NCBI RefSeq assembly: GCF_000577895.1
Contig: NZ_HG917869.1
Span: 310,001 to 374,000, forward strand
From: Clostridium bornimense
Lineage (GTDB): Bacteria; Bacillota; Clostridia; Clostridiales; Clostridiaceae
Direction of reading: 5' to 3'
Length of the DNA: 64,000 nucleotides
The notes beneath the pieces were generated by a model. It was not told the DNA's origin and searched no databases. It saw only the letters and a program-made list of their open reading frames with translations. Each line of letters begins with the position of its first letter. The first letter of the stretch is position 1. The position numbers and the translations under genes were made by a program. Positions 56,579 to 64,000 of the stretch are shown here, in pieces.

Positions 56579-57061
56579 TTAATGACCAAATCTAAATCCA
56601 ATAAAAATCTCAGAAATAGCACTAAGTACAAAATAAATACCAATTACGTAAGGTAGAATCATATAACCTGTAGCTAAATTTGATAATATGATTATTCCGA
56701 ATATAATAGTTACTACAGAATAAAGAATAAATATCCCGCTACGAGTATTCTTGTTTGTAAAAAACATTATTAATAAATATATCCCTTTTATTAATGACCA
56801 CATACCATAAGAAATTATTAATACACCAATAGTATCTATTGGCATTATTATTAGGATTAATCCAATTACTAAATCAATTATACCCATCAAGATATCTCTA
56901 GGAATTTTTAATATGGAAAGTATAGCAAGTAATATAAAGAACCAGCCAGCAATATCAGTAAATATAAACATGGATTCTATTGGATTAAATAAAAATAATA
57001 AACCTAAAATTCCTAATATTATTCCTTCCAACATAAATATTCTACTTAACATATATCTCAT
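56579..57061 (-). CDS. HdeD/DUF308-like membrane protein
   Basis: 160 residues with six membrane helices, in the repeat pattern of the HdeD/DUF308 family (LGLLFLFNPIESMFIFTDIAGW, LGILIIMPIDTIGVL-like, YGMWSLIKGIYLL). No pocket or catalytic motif is known in the family; E. coli HdeD is linked to acid tolerance. The start at 57061 is chosen because GGAGG lies 7 bases upstream; a frame to 57094 without a ribosome site adds eleven residues. Confidence 0.8.
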   Translation of the reverse strand: MRYMLSRIFMLEGIILGILGLLFLFNPIESMFIFTDIAGWFFILLAILSILKIPRDILMGIIDLVIGLILIIMPIDTIGVLIISYGMWSLIKGIYLLIMFFTNKNTRSGIFILYSVVTIIFGIIILSNLATGYMILPYVIGIYFVLSAISEIFIGFRFGH

Positions 57062-57385
57062 AATAATTCCTCCATTCATATATAGTGTATCCATTAAAAA
57101 AGAAAGAATAACATAAAGAATTGTTCAATATATAAAAAATATATATCAATGTATTTCCTGAACGTCAGATTTTTAGTCTTAAGCGTTAAAGAAAATTATA
57201 TTTAGAGTATTCTGTTTTAATAAAGTTTCAATAAATATAGGAATATCAGCGATTTGTGAGAATATCGTTAAAGAGAAGTATCCTTTCGTGAATGAAGGAT
57301 TATTTTGTTATATTATGTATTATAATGTAAGTAAAGAAAGATTTACGACAATTTTTTTAAAGATATAGCATAAGGAGTTTTAATC
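57062..57385. other. Divergent intergenic region
   Basis: It holds the promoters of the HdeD-like gene (-) and the sigma-fusion gene (+), but neither is clear. A weak hairpin, ATCCTT/AAGGAT, lies near 57278-57300. TGAACGTC at 57158-57165 and AGCGTTAA at 57181-57188 recall ECF-type -35/-10 elements, but the spacing is off. Nothing else is recognised. Confidence 0.35.
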
Positions 57386-58627
57386 ATGAGTACTAATTCA
57401 TTAATAGGTAAAAGTTATATAAATGATATACTAAGTAAACATTCTACATTAGTATATAGACTTGCACTAGTAATAACTAAAAGTAAGGTTAGTGCTAATG
57501 AGGTAGTGGAGAATGTTTTTCTTGAATATGTCAAGCATTCTAAAGGCTTTATAAGTGATTATCATTTAGAATTATGGTTTATTGAAACAACAATAGAGTT
57601 TTCTAATAAATTCTTTCGTCGAAATCTTATTAAATTTACCAATTTTACAGATAAGATTAGTTTTGAAAATTCAAAGCAAGAAATTCTATATAATAAAGTC
57701 TTAAGTATTTCTAAAAAGGATCGTATAGTTTTTCATCTATATTATTGCGAAGATATGTCAATAAAAGAAATAAGCAAATTATTTAATTGTAATAAGTCAT
57801 ATGTAAAACGTCAAATATGTATCAGTAGAAATAGAATTGAGAAAATGTTGGAAAACGAATATGATCATGAAAAGCTAAAAAAAGAGTACAAAAAAGCTAA
57901 TGCAAGAATTGTTCTTCCGTTAGAATATATTTATAAATTATCTAGAAATATGATGGGGTATAACGAAGAAAGTAAAGGAGAGCAATTTATGAAAAATTAT
58001 AAAAAGATGGCTATAGTAGCAATATTATTTTTATCAATAGGAATTTTGACTATTTCTACTAATTTTGTTTATGGTGATTATGATAAAGATGCCAATAATG
58101 GATTAAAGATTACTGAATATGATAAGTCTATTAATTTATCTAAAGGTGATTTTAATTATAAAAATTTAGCTTATGCAAAAGAGAGTTCCTCTGAAGGTGC
58201 TGATGAAGATAATGGGGTAGAGGAGTGGTCAGAAACTAAATATATTGATTATTTAGGGGTAGATCCTAGACCTACATATATACCAGAAAATTTTAAAGAA
58301 GTGACATCAAATAATCAGATTGAAGTAATATCAGAAGATCAAACTCTAGAATGTGATAACTTTAATTTTTACTATGTGGGTGAAGAAAATAGTTATATTA
58401 GTATAGATGTTTCTAAAGGTCAATTACCTGTATACTCATCATCATATAAAGAAAATTCATCATCAATATCTATTGTAGATGACGAAATATCTTATAGTGA
58501 AGATTTAGAAACAAAAGATGAGCACTTTAAAGAATTTATGCATAATGATATAGGATATTCAGTTACAGCAAAGGGGGTGTCAGAAGAAGATTTTATTAAG
58601 ATGATATCATCAATTATACAAAAATAA
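57386..58627 (+). CDS. Sigma-70-family (ECF-like) domain fused to a transmembrane DUF4367-like sensor domain
   Basis: 413 residues in one frame. Residues about 10-90 look like sigma region 2 (YINDILSKHSTLVYRLALVIT, VVENVFLEYVKH). Residues about 105-165 are region 4 with a helix-turn-helix (SKKDRIVFHLYYCEDMSIKEIS, FNCNKSYVKRQICI). A charged linker leads to a membrane helix (KKMAIVAILFLSIGILTI, about 206-226). The rest is outside: an Asp/Ser/Glu-rich stalk and a C-terminal DUF4367-like domain (YIPENFKEVTS, NFNFYYVGEEN). Usually the sigma and its membrane partner are two genes. Here there is no stop between them, yet a strong ribosome site (57976-57980) precedes an in-frame ATG at 57989, so a separate 212-residue membrane protein may also be made. 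Confidence 0.75.
   Translation: MSTNSLIGKSYINDILSKHSTLVYRLALVITKSKVSANEVVENVFLEYVKHSKGFISDYHLELWFIETTIEFSNKFFRRNLIKFTNFTDKISFENSKQEILYNKVLSISKKDRIVFHLYYCEDMSIKEISKLFNCNKSYVKRQICISRNRIEKMLENEYDHEKLKKEYKKANARIVLPLEYIYKLSRNMMGYNEESKGEQFMKNYKKMAIVAILFLSIGILTISTNFVYGDYDKDANNGLKITEYDKSINLSKGDFNYKNLAYAKESSSEGADEDNGVEEWSETKYIDYLGVDPRPTYIPENFKEVTSNNQIEVISEDQTLECDNFNFYYVGEENSYISIDVSKGQLPVYSSSYKENSSSISIVDDEISYSEDLETKDEHFKEFMHNDIGYSVTAKGVSEEDFIKMISSIIQK
57976..57991 (+). promoter_or_regulatory. Internal ribosome binding site inside the sigma-fusion gene
   Basis: AAAGGAG (57974-57980), 8 bases, ATG (57989-57991), in frame. The protein begun there would start MKNYKKMAIVAILF, a natural signal anchor. It would release the membrane domain as its own product. 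Confidence 0.65.
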
Positions 58628-58659
58628 CCAAATTATTAATTACTCAACTTTTCTAAAAA

Positions 58660-58698
58660 AAAGATTTGTTAGTACCCAAAGCTAACAAATCTTTTTTT
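58660..58698. terminator. Bidirectional terminator
   Basis: Stem AAAGATTTGTTAG/CTAACAAATCTTT with a 9 nt loop, T runs on both sides, between the sigma-fusion gene and the convergent unknown gene. Confidence 0.85.
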
Positions 58699-58744
58699 AT
58701 TTATTATTTAAATTTTCTATTTTAATTAAAAAAATAACCAATAG

Positions 58745-59293
58745 TTATTCAACTATTCTTGTTGCTATATCTTGGTCATGATAACCTATACATATTTTAA
58801 AACCACAATCTTTATATTTTAAAGCTGCTTTAGCAAATAATATATTTGTTTTCGCTATTAGGATAAGCAATATGGCAGTATCGTGATTACCTTCAAAAAA
58901 ATCCTGATTAGCTTCTTTAAGAAATATATCTGCATAATCAAAAAGAGACACTGTATTAATTGAAGCTACCCATTTAGTGCTCCAATCCTCATTACCATCT
59001 TCCACACTATTATAATCACTACATATAAATAAGTAACTATCCCAATCATTATCTATATCATAATCAAAGTAAATGGCTTTTGCATTAAATTCTTTTGCAA
59101 CCTCTATAGCTTCAGGAATAGCTTCTTCAATACTTTTTTCATAATTACTGAGATTAATATTGTTTATTGTTTTTAATAATCTATCTGATAAACCGAGATC
59201 CTTTGAAGTTTTCAAAGCAAAGTCTTCGGCTCCTTTTAAATCACCATCTATAATAAATTTTTCAAAATCTAAGAAATAATTATAATAATCCAT
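58745..59293 (-). CDS. Unknown protein (helical, immunity-like features)
   Basis: 182 residues, soluble, acidic. The central FDYDIDNDWDSYLFICSDYN with WSTKWVASI recalls the mixed alpha/beta small-protein folds of polymorphic-toxin immunity proteins, but no toxin is present. The C-terminal half is helical (IFLKEANQDFFEGNHDTAIL). I do not recognise the family. The ribosome site AAAAGGAGGATTATT is strong. It is followed by the acyltransferase-like gene, but on the opposite side of a terminator. Confidence 0.65.
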   Translation of the reverse strand: MDYYNYFLDFEKFIIDGDLKGAEDFALKTSKDLGLSDRLLKTINNINLSNYEKSIEEAIPEAIEVAKEFNAKAIYFDYDIDNDWDSYLFICSDYNSVEDGNEDWSTKWVASINTVSLFDYADIFLKEANQDFFEGNHDTAILLILIAKTNILFAKAALKYKDCGFKICIGYHDQDIATRIVE

Positions 59294-59355
59294 AATAATC
59301 CTCCTTTTAGTTACTATAATAAATAGTATATCAAAAATCTCATTGAAATCACAAT

Positions 59356-59832
59356 TTATTTATAGATATCTGCTAAAGCAATATAATGATCGGCAACTAT
59401 TTTAATTGATTTTATTTCTTTATCTGTAAGTTTTCTAACTATTTTAGCAGGGTTTCCTTTACATAACACACCAGATGGAATTTTGTTATCTTTCTCAATG
59501 ACACTTCCGGCACACACTATAGTATTTTCTCCTATTTCGGCTCCTTGCTTTATTACTGCATTACCCTCAACTAATACGTTATCATTAATTTTACAACTAT
59601 GTATAGCACAGTTATTACCTATTGTGACGTCATTTCCTACAATAGTAGGTGAACCGAAATCATTATATATAATAGTATCGTTCTGAATGTTACTGTTATA
59701 TCCAATGATAGTTGTATCGGTATTGCTCATTATTGTAACGCCATCCCATATAGATGTATTATATCCAATATTTATTTCGCCTATTAACTCAACGTTTTTT
59801 GCAATAAAACAACTTTTATCAATTTTTTTCAT
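59356..59832 (-). CDS. Left-handed beta-helix (gamma carbonic anhydrase-like) protein lacking zinc ligands
   Basis: About 158 residues of hexapeptide repeats: DGVTIMSN, IIGYNSNIQNDT, IVGNDVTIGNNCAI, INDNVLVEGNAVI, then a C-terminal helix pair. It aligns with gamma-class carbonic anhydrases, but of the three zinc histidines only the last (AIHSC) is kept; the first is Tyr (IIYNDFG) and the second is Asn (TIGNNCA). So it probably does not hydrate CO2, and might act as an acetyltransferase-like or structural protein. The start at 59832 is chosen (MKKIDKSCF); AAAGG lies 13 bases upstream. A frame to 59856 is possible. Confidence 0.75.
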   Translation of the reverse strand: MKKIDKSCFIAKNVELIGEINIGYNTSIWDGVTIMSNTDTTIIGYNSNIQNDTIIYNDFGSPTIVGNDVTIGNNCAIHSCKINDNVLVEGNAVIKQGAEIGENTIVCAGSVIEKDNKIPSGVLCKGNPAKIVRKLTDKEIKSIKIVADHYIALADIYK

Positions 59833-60061
59833 TTTAAATTCACTGCCTTTTATCATATATTGTTAAAATCCCCTTACTATAGAAAATAAAATTTGTGACT
59901 CTATCATACTAAGTCATTAAATAATTCCTACTATAATTATGCAATTATTTCATAAAAGTTTCTATAGTTTCTCATATTTGACATATTTCAAAGCCTATTT
60001 TAATACAAAAGTAAAAATATATGTTTTATGATAAAATTTAGGTGTTTTACGAAAAAAAGAA

Positions 60062-60094
60062 AGACCACTACATAATATTTATGCAATAGTCTTA
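60062..60094 (-). terminator. Terminator of the GNAT gene
   Basis: Imperfect stem on the minus strand (GACTATTGCATAA with TTATGTAGTGGTC), followed by TTTCTTTTTTTC. Confidence 0.6.
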
Positions 60095-60103
60095 TAAATG
60101 AAA

Positions 60104-60532
60104 TTACTTCCAAATAGTTTTAAACATACCTGGTCCAGTTGCTGAATTAGGTACTTCTGTAAAGCCGAATTTTTTATAAAAACCTTCTTTGTTTTTTTCA
60201 GCAAATAGGGTTATATGAATACATTCTCCAATAGTAATGGAATTAACGAGATAATCTAAAATCTGTTCTATCATAATAGTTCCTATGCCAATATGTTGGT
60301 ATCTTGGATCTACCATTACATCAAAAATAACTGCCACATAACCTTTATCACCAACAACTCTTGCAGATGCAATTATTTCATCTTTTAGTTTAACAGCAAT
60401 AATAAATATAGAGTTATCTAAACTTCTTTTTGCTATTTCTTCTGGAATTTCTACCCAACCTATTGATCTACGTAATTTATTATAATTTTCAACAGTAATT
60501 GTATTTTCAAATTCAATATTTAAATTATTCAT
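60104..60532 (-). CDS. GNAT family N-acetyltransferase
   Basis: 142 residues. The acetyl-CoA-binding motif A is PRYQHIGIGTIMIEQILDYL (R/Q-x-x-G-x-G/A form), preceded by VIFDVMVDP and followed by the C-terminal FYKKFGFTEVP. It transfers acetyl groups to an amine of unknown identity in the cytoplasm. There is no adjacent gene to hint at the substrate. The start is supported by an AGGAGATATTT site. Confidence 0.88.
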   Translation of the reverse strand: MNNLNIEFENTITVENYNKLRRSIGWVEIPEEIAKRSLDNSIFIIAVKLKDEIIASARVVGDKGYVAVIFDVMVDPRYQHIGIGTIMIEQILDYLVNSITIGECIHITLFAEKNKEGFYKKFGFTEVPNSATGPGMFKTIWK

Positions 60533-60631
60533 AAATATCTCCTGTGTTCATAAATATATTATTATCTTATGTATAAAAAAATAATAAGTCACTTATAAAT
60601 CTATAAGTAGGTAGGGGAAATAGTTATAGAT

Positions 60632-60660
60632 AAAAAACTCCAGTTATACCGGAGTTTTTT
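60632..60660 (-). terminator. Terminator of the first DUF975 gene
   Basis: 10 bp stem AAAAAACTCC/GGAGTTTTTT with a 9 nt loop; the minus strand ends in TTTTTTATC. Confidence 0.85.
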
Positions 60661-60663
60661 ATC

Positions 60664-61296
60664 TTATTGAAATTCTATTGTATTATCATAATTTGCTTTA
60701 GTTATATCTTTATAAAAACAAGCCATAGATGTTTCTATATATGGTGTAAGCCATAATGTACCTATTCCACAAGTAAGTAAAGCTAACATTGACCATCCTA
60801 TAAATGAAAAATATAAGCAAAACAGTTTCCATTTATAACCTTTCATTATAGTGTTACTTTCTTTTAAACAATCTATAATAGATTTATCAGGATTTTCAAC
60901 AAGTACGTAATATGATTGACTTAATGAAAATGATAATATGATTCCTGGTACAATAAGTAGTATTAATCCTACATAAATAATTATAGTTTGTAATATAAAA
61001 AGTCCTAAAGCTTTAAAAAATAAATTGAATTGAGAAAAAGCATCTTCCAAGTTTGCTGCATCTTTGTCAGTAGCTAAATTTAAAGAGAATCTACATTTTC
61101 CTAAAGTAAATACTGGTGTAAATATAACTGCTATTATATACGCTATCCATCGAACATCACTAAGAATTCCTATAAAGGTACCTAGATATGTTATTCCAAC
61201 TAAAATTATTTGAATAAGCAAAAAAGTACCTAAAGCGAGACCCCATTTACCTTGGAGCTGCTTTCGAGCCATAGCCCTAATTTCATAATTCTGCAT
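60664..61296 (-). CDS. DUF975 family membrane protein
   Basis: About 210 residues with five or six membrane helices. The conserved opening ARKQLQGKWGLALGTFLL and GPYYVLVENPDKSIIDCLKES-like end (QSYYVLVENPDKS) are the DUF975 hallmarks, with YKWKLFCLYFSFIGWSML and TPYIETSMACFY near the C-terminus. The start at 61296 is chosen (MQNYEIRAMARKQL) with GGAGG 10 bases upstream, against a frame to 61332. A similar protein is encoded at 61496, so the pair arose by duplication. The role is unknown; DUF975 may relate to membrane homeostasis. Confidence 0.8.
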   Translation of the reverse strand: MQNYEIRAMARKQLQGKWGLALGTFLLIQIILVGITYLGTFIGILSDVRWIAYIIAVIFTPVFTLGKCRFSLNLATDKDAANLEDAFSQFNLFFKALGLFILQTIIIYVGLILLIVPGIILSFSLSQSYYVLVENPDKSIIDCLKESNTIMKGYKWKLFCLYFSFIGWSMLALLTCGIGTLWLTPYIETSMACFYKDITKANYDNTIEFQ

Positions 61297-61495
61297 ATTA
61301 ACAAAACCTCCATTGAATATTATTAAAAACACTGTATCAAGATAATTAGCAAAATTTTCTAAAGCATTATTAAAATACTATCATATTAATATAGTAGTGT
61401 AAAGTCATTGTTGTAAACAAAACCTTTAATGAAATTATATTCAAGAAATTACATCAATATAACATATTTAATATTTCTATTTGAAAATCATAAAT

Positions 61496-62305
61496 TTAAT
61501 TAGCATTTACATAAAAGTTAGCTTTAGTCAATTCTATATAAGGTTCAATTAGTAAAAAACCAATTAAAAGAATTATAGTACATATATTTACTTCTAATAA
61601 TAATGAAGTAAGCACTGCTAATGTGCAACAAAGTAAATACCATCCTATAAATGATAAATGTAGCCATATATATCTAAATTTGTTTCCTTTCATAATGAAT
61701 CTACTTTCTTGTAAGCATGAAAAAGTTGATTTATTAGGATTATCAGCTAATATAAAAAAGGCTTGCGAATACATTAGTTGTATAACTAGAGACGCAATTA
61801 TAAAAAGAGCTATTATTCCAATTAGAATTATCATAGTAGTACGAATCTGATTTGTCGCAAAATAATATTCAACATTAAAAATGACTTCAATTGGTTGAGA
61901 AATCATGTATACTAATATACAAATCACTGAAATAACTAATATTGGTATATACCACAAAGTTGAAAATACAACAATTAACACTGATAATAAAAAAGCTTTC
62001 GGATAAATTTTAAATTGTGAAAATAAATCTATAGATCTAGCACTGTGATAATCTTTAGTCATATTTAATAAAAACTTGCACTTTCCTGTTTTCATTACCC
62101 CTGTTAGAAATATTGAAATAACAGTATTAAGTATAAAAATCTGTATCATTAAAATTGAATCAGCATATTTTGTGCTAGATAAAATAGATGATAAAACAGA
62201 TGTGCTTTGTAAGATAATCAAATATATTAAAAGTGTAAAAAATGATATCAACCATCTACCTTTTAATTGATCTAATGCATTTTCCTTTAGTATTTTAATA
62301 GACAT
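61496..62305 (-). CDS. DUF975 family membrane protein, second copy
   Basis: About 269 residues with six membrane helices. It has the same motif set: LKENALDQLKGRWLISFFTLL, FFILADNPNKSTFSCLQESRFIMKG, and WLHLSFIGWYLLC near the end, but it is longer and more divergent than the first copy (extra helices around 95-150). AGGAGGAAAATTG precedes the ATG at 62305. Confidence 0.8.
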   Translation of the reverse strand: MSIKILKENALDQLKGRWLISFFTLLIYLIILQSTSVLSSILSSTKYADSILMIQIFILNTVISIFLTGVMKTGKCKFLLNMTKDYHSARSIDLFSQFKIYPKAFLLSVLIVVFSTLWYIPILVISVICILVYMISQPIEVIFNVEYYFATNQIRTTMIILIGIIALFIIASLVIQLMYSQAFFILADNPNKSTFSCLQESRFIMKGNKFRYIWLHLSFIGWYLLCCTLAVLTSLLLEVNICTIILLIGFLLIEPYIELTKANFYVNAN

Positions 62306-62760
62306 CAATTTTCCTCCTTATTTAGACAATAATGTAATTAATATAATTATATTATACATAAAGTTTAATATAATTTACAAATTATATTATTTTTGTCATA
62401 AACAATTATTCTCATTTTTCAAAAACAAAAGATTATATAATACTAACTCTCTTTTTGAATATAGATTTAGTAAAATATTTAATTAAGTTAATTATATATA
62501 TTAATTATGTTAGTATTATAACTATCAATAAGTTATAACTACAAAAGTTAACCTAAGTTAACTAATTAAACATATAGTTAATCAAGGGGTAAACTATGGT
62601 AAATTACATAAAGAAATAAGTAAATCTCCCTAATAAGACATAAGAATAATTATGTCTTGTTAGGGAGTAAACCAAAAAGAAGGTAAAATTAAAGTTTTTG
62701 ATGAGAAATAAAATGATAAAATAGTTAAAACTAAGAATGTATAAAAAATAATTAAAAAAA
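62306..62760. other. Intergenic region with a large hairpin
   Basis: No gene is seen. An 18 bp stem, CTCCCTAATAAGACATAA (62626-62643) and its complement (62650-62667, one G-T pair), has a 6 nt loop and no T run. Just upstream, GTTAAC-like half sites repeat between 62540 and 62590 (AGTTAACC, AGTTAACT, AGTTAATC), spaced irregularly; they may be regulator half-sites. Confidence 0.4.
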
Positions 62761-62784
62761 CCAGTAGCTTATTAAAGCAACTGG
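62761..62784 (-). terminator. Terminator of the small membrane protein gene
   Basis: Interrupted stem CCAGTAGCTT/AGCAACTGG; the minus strand continues into TTTTTTT. Confidence 0.7.
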
Positions 62785-62799
62785 CTTAAAAATATAATT

Positions 62800-63036
62800 T
62801 TAATTAAATTTTTTATTAATGATAAAAGATAAATACATTCCTATAATAAATACTACAATTACAATATGTTTCATTAATGTTAAAGATAAAAATAAAATAA
62901 GAATAACTGATGTTAAGAATCTATTTTTTAAAATATTAAAGCCGATATTTTTATTGTGTTTATAAACCTTATATACTAAAATGTAACCTAAAACAAATGA
63001 AATTATTGTAGGAATTGGTAATGTTATAGAAATCAT
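62800..63036 (-). CDS. Small membrane protein of unknown function
   Basis: 78 residues with two or three membrane segments (IISFVLGYILVYKVYK, TSVILILFLSLTLMKHIVIVVFIIGM). No motif is recognised. It is followed on the same strand by another small membrane protein 68 bases upstream; the pair may form a unit. The start is supported by CAGGAGTGAAATG. Confidence 0.6.
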   Translation of the reverse strand: MISITLPIPTIISFVLGYILVYKVYKHNKNIGFNILKNRFLTSVILILFLSLTLMKHIVIVVFIIGMYLSFIINKKFN

Positions 63037-63104
63037 TACATTTCACTCCTGAATAAGACTTTCTTTATATTATATGATTAATTGTTACATTTTAATATTT
63101 TGTA

Positions 63105-63437
63105 TCAAGGTGAATTAATAGAAATACTAGCAATTATTATTAAAAATGATCCTAACGTGAAAGTAATATTACTGATTGATAATAGTAATAAAGTTTTTAT
63201 ATTATAATTTGTTAATTCAAAGATATCTCTACTTTGCGTATTGTGACTATTTATATTATTAATAGGATTTTTAATACTACATTTTCCTAGTATAAATAAT
63301 AGTATCCCTTCTATAAATAAAATTGTTTTAAAATCGTAACTTGTACATTTTGATATATATATCGCCATACATATTGATAAAATAGCCCAAGTACAACTAA
63401 ATCCAAGATATTTAGGCAAAGTTCTAATTATATTCAT
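63105..63437 (-). CDS. Small membrane protein of unknown function
   Basis: 110 residues with three or four membrane segments (LGFSCTWAILSICMAIYI, TILFIEGILLFILG, LLLLSISNITFTLGSFLIII) around a hydrophilic Asn-rich loop (NPINNINSHNTQSRDIFEL). I do not recognise the family. The GGAGGTACATT site before the ATG supports the start. Confidence 0.6.
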   Translation of the reverse strand: MNIIRTLPKYLGFSCTWAILSICMAIYISKCTSYDFKTILFIEGILLFILGKCSIKNPINNINSHNTQSRDIFELTNYNIKTLLLLSISNITFTLGSFLIIIASISINSP

Positions 63438-63551
63438 AATGTACCTCCGGCATATGCAATTTTGAAATAACTATTGATAATTATATAGTCGTTAAATTAC
63501 ATTATCAATAATAAGTTTATATAATTTTTAGTATCAAAAATATAGGCAACT

Positions 63552-64000
63552 TTACAATAAAAGAAAAATCAATATTATAACTGAAATTACTTGCGCACAA
63601 CCTATGAATAAACCATATAATGAAACAGCTTTCCCCTGTTTTATTAAATCTTTAATATTTACTTTTAAACCTATAGCTGCTAAAGCAATTATTTCAAATT
63701 TATTGCTTAATTCTTTAAATACATGGGATAAACCATTAGGTATTATATGAAGAGAAAATAAGGCACATGTTATAAAGAAACCTATAACATACCAAGGAAT
63801 TCTAACTTTACCTTTCTTAACATCATCTATTTCTTCTTCAATAATTTCTTCATTATGTTTATGTTTTAAGTGACCGAATATAAATACGACAACTACTAAG
63901 AATATTACTCTAACAATTTTAAAAATTGTAGCTAAATCTTTGACTTCTTCACTAACCATGGCACCACTAGCTACGACTTGCCCAACTGATTGAAGTGTTC
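63552..64000 (-). CDS. YeiH/UPF0324-type membrane transporter, C-terminal part (5' end outside window)
   Basis: The frame is open to the window edge and ends at 63552, giving about 149 residues. Upstream of an internal Met it continues SVGQVVASGAMVSEEVKDLAT, which matches the conserved loop of the YeiH family (putative sulfate or thiosulfate exporter). Three to four membrane helices follow (FKIVRVIFLVVVVFIFGH, PWYVIGFFITCALFSLHII, LFIGCAQVISVIILIFLLL). The start is beyond 64000. Confidence 0.75.
   Translation of the reverse strand, partial: TLQSVGQVVASGAMVSEEVKDLATIFKIVRVIFLVVVVFIFGHLKHKHNEEIIEEEIDDVKKGKVRIPWYVIGFFITCALFSLHIIPNGLSHVFKELSNKFEIIALAAIGLKVNIKDLIKQGKAVSLYGLFIGCAQVISVIILIFLLL

Noticed and set aside
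57158-57188. ECF-type promoter for the sigma-fusion gene (TGAACGTC and AGCGTTAA)
   Set aside because: The spacing between the two elements is longer than usual for such promoters, and the first core is weak.
62626-62667. Large hairpin read as a terminator
   Set aside because: No T run follows on either strand, so it is listed only as a structure of unknown role.

Overview
The window looks like chromosomal DNA of a Clostridium sensu stricto species. The sequence is very AT-rich. It carries a PolC-type replicase, a CotH-type spore coat protein, a T-box leader, AGGAGG ribosome binding sites, consensus TTGACA/TATAAT-type promoters and intrinsic terminators after most transcription units. The exact species cannot be named from the sequence. 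No rRNA, tRNA, CRISPR array, insertion sequence or prophage was recognised.

Layout. 1-14.2 kb: the end of a Nudix hydrolase, a broken chemotaxis receptor, a YciI-like protein, an M3 oligopeptidase, hydroxylamine reductase (hcp), a nuclease lipoprotein coupled to an unknown partner, a tRNA-dihydrouridine synthase, polC, and a leftover tail of an OmpR-type response regulator. 14.2-27.2 kb: a YjeM-type permease, a FliB-type methylase, enolase, a FadR-type regulator beside ilvD with shared TACAAC operator-like repeats, a ribbon-helix-helix protein, two orphan sensor kinases and a PLP aminotransferase. 27.3-30.8 kb: an Asp/Arg repeat protein and the amt-glnK ammonium unit, which starts behind a promoter-terminator leader. 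30.4-36 kb: unknown genes, a gamma-glutamylcyclotransferase-like gene, the pcp/DUF979/DUF969 operon and a FAD-Rieske oxidoreductase. 36.2-42.8 kb: a frameshifted ABC-F gene, a Fur-box-controlled FtsX/MacB-type ABC exporter and a MATE transporter. 43.1-48.3 kb: a potBCAD-like importer followed by an MTA/SAH deaminase-type amidohydrolase. 48.3-49.5 kb: a 39-residue small gene, and a complete tyrosine T-box that leads only to a 67-codon remnant of tyrS. 49.5-64 kb: mostly cell-surface and membrane genes. These include two signal peptidases around a CxxC-less HMA-like protein, CotH, DUF3267, an Hsp20-like protein, a DUF308-type protein, a sigma factor fused to a membrane sensor-like domain, two DUF975 proteins and the end of a YeiH-type transporter.

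How genes work together. Nitrogen supply (Amt/GlnK), peptide and pyroglutamate turnover (M3 peptidase, Pcp, GGCT) and purine or polyamine import plus deamination (potBCAD, amidohydrolase) give the region a nitrogen-salvage flavour. Regulation visible in the DNA includes a Fur box just after a consensus promoter, a T-box, a FadR-family operator candidate and an attenuator-like hairpin before amt.

Four loci are damaged: the chemotaxis receptor, the response regulator tail, the ABC-F gene and tyrS. Sequencing error cannot be excluded for the two frameshifts. The most unusual items are the single-chain sigma/transmembrane protein with a strong internal start, the T-box without a synthetase, the Asp/Arg repeat protein, and the amt and Fur-regulated leaders.
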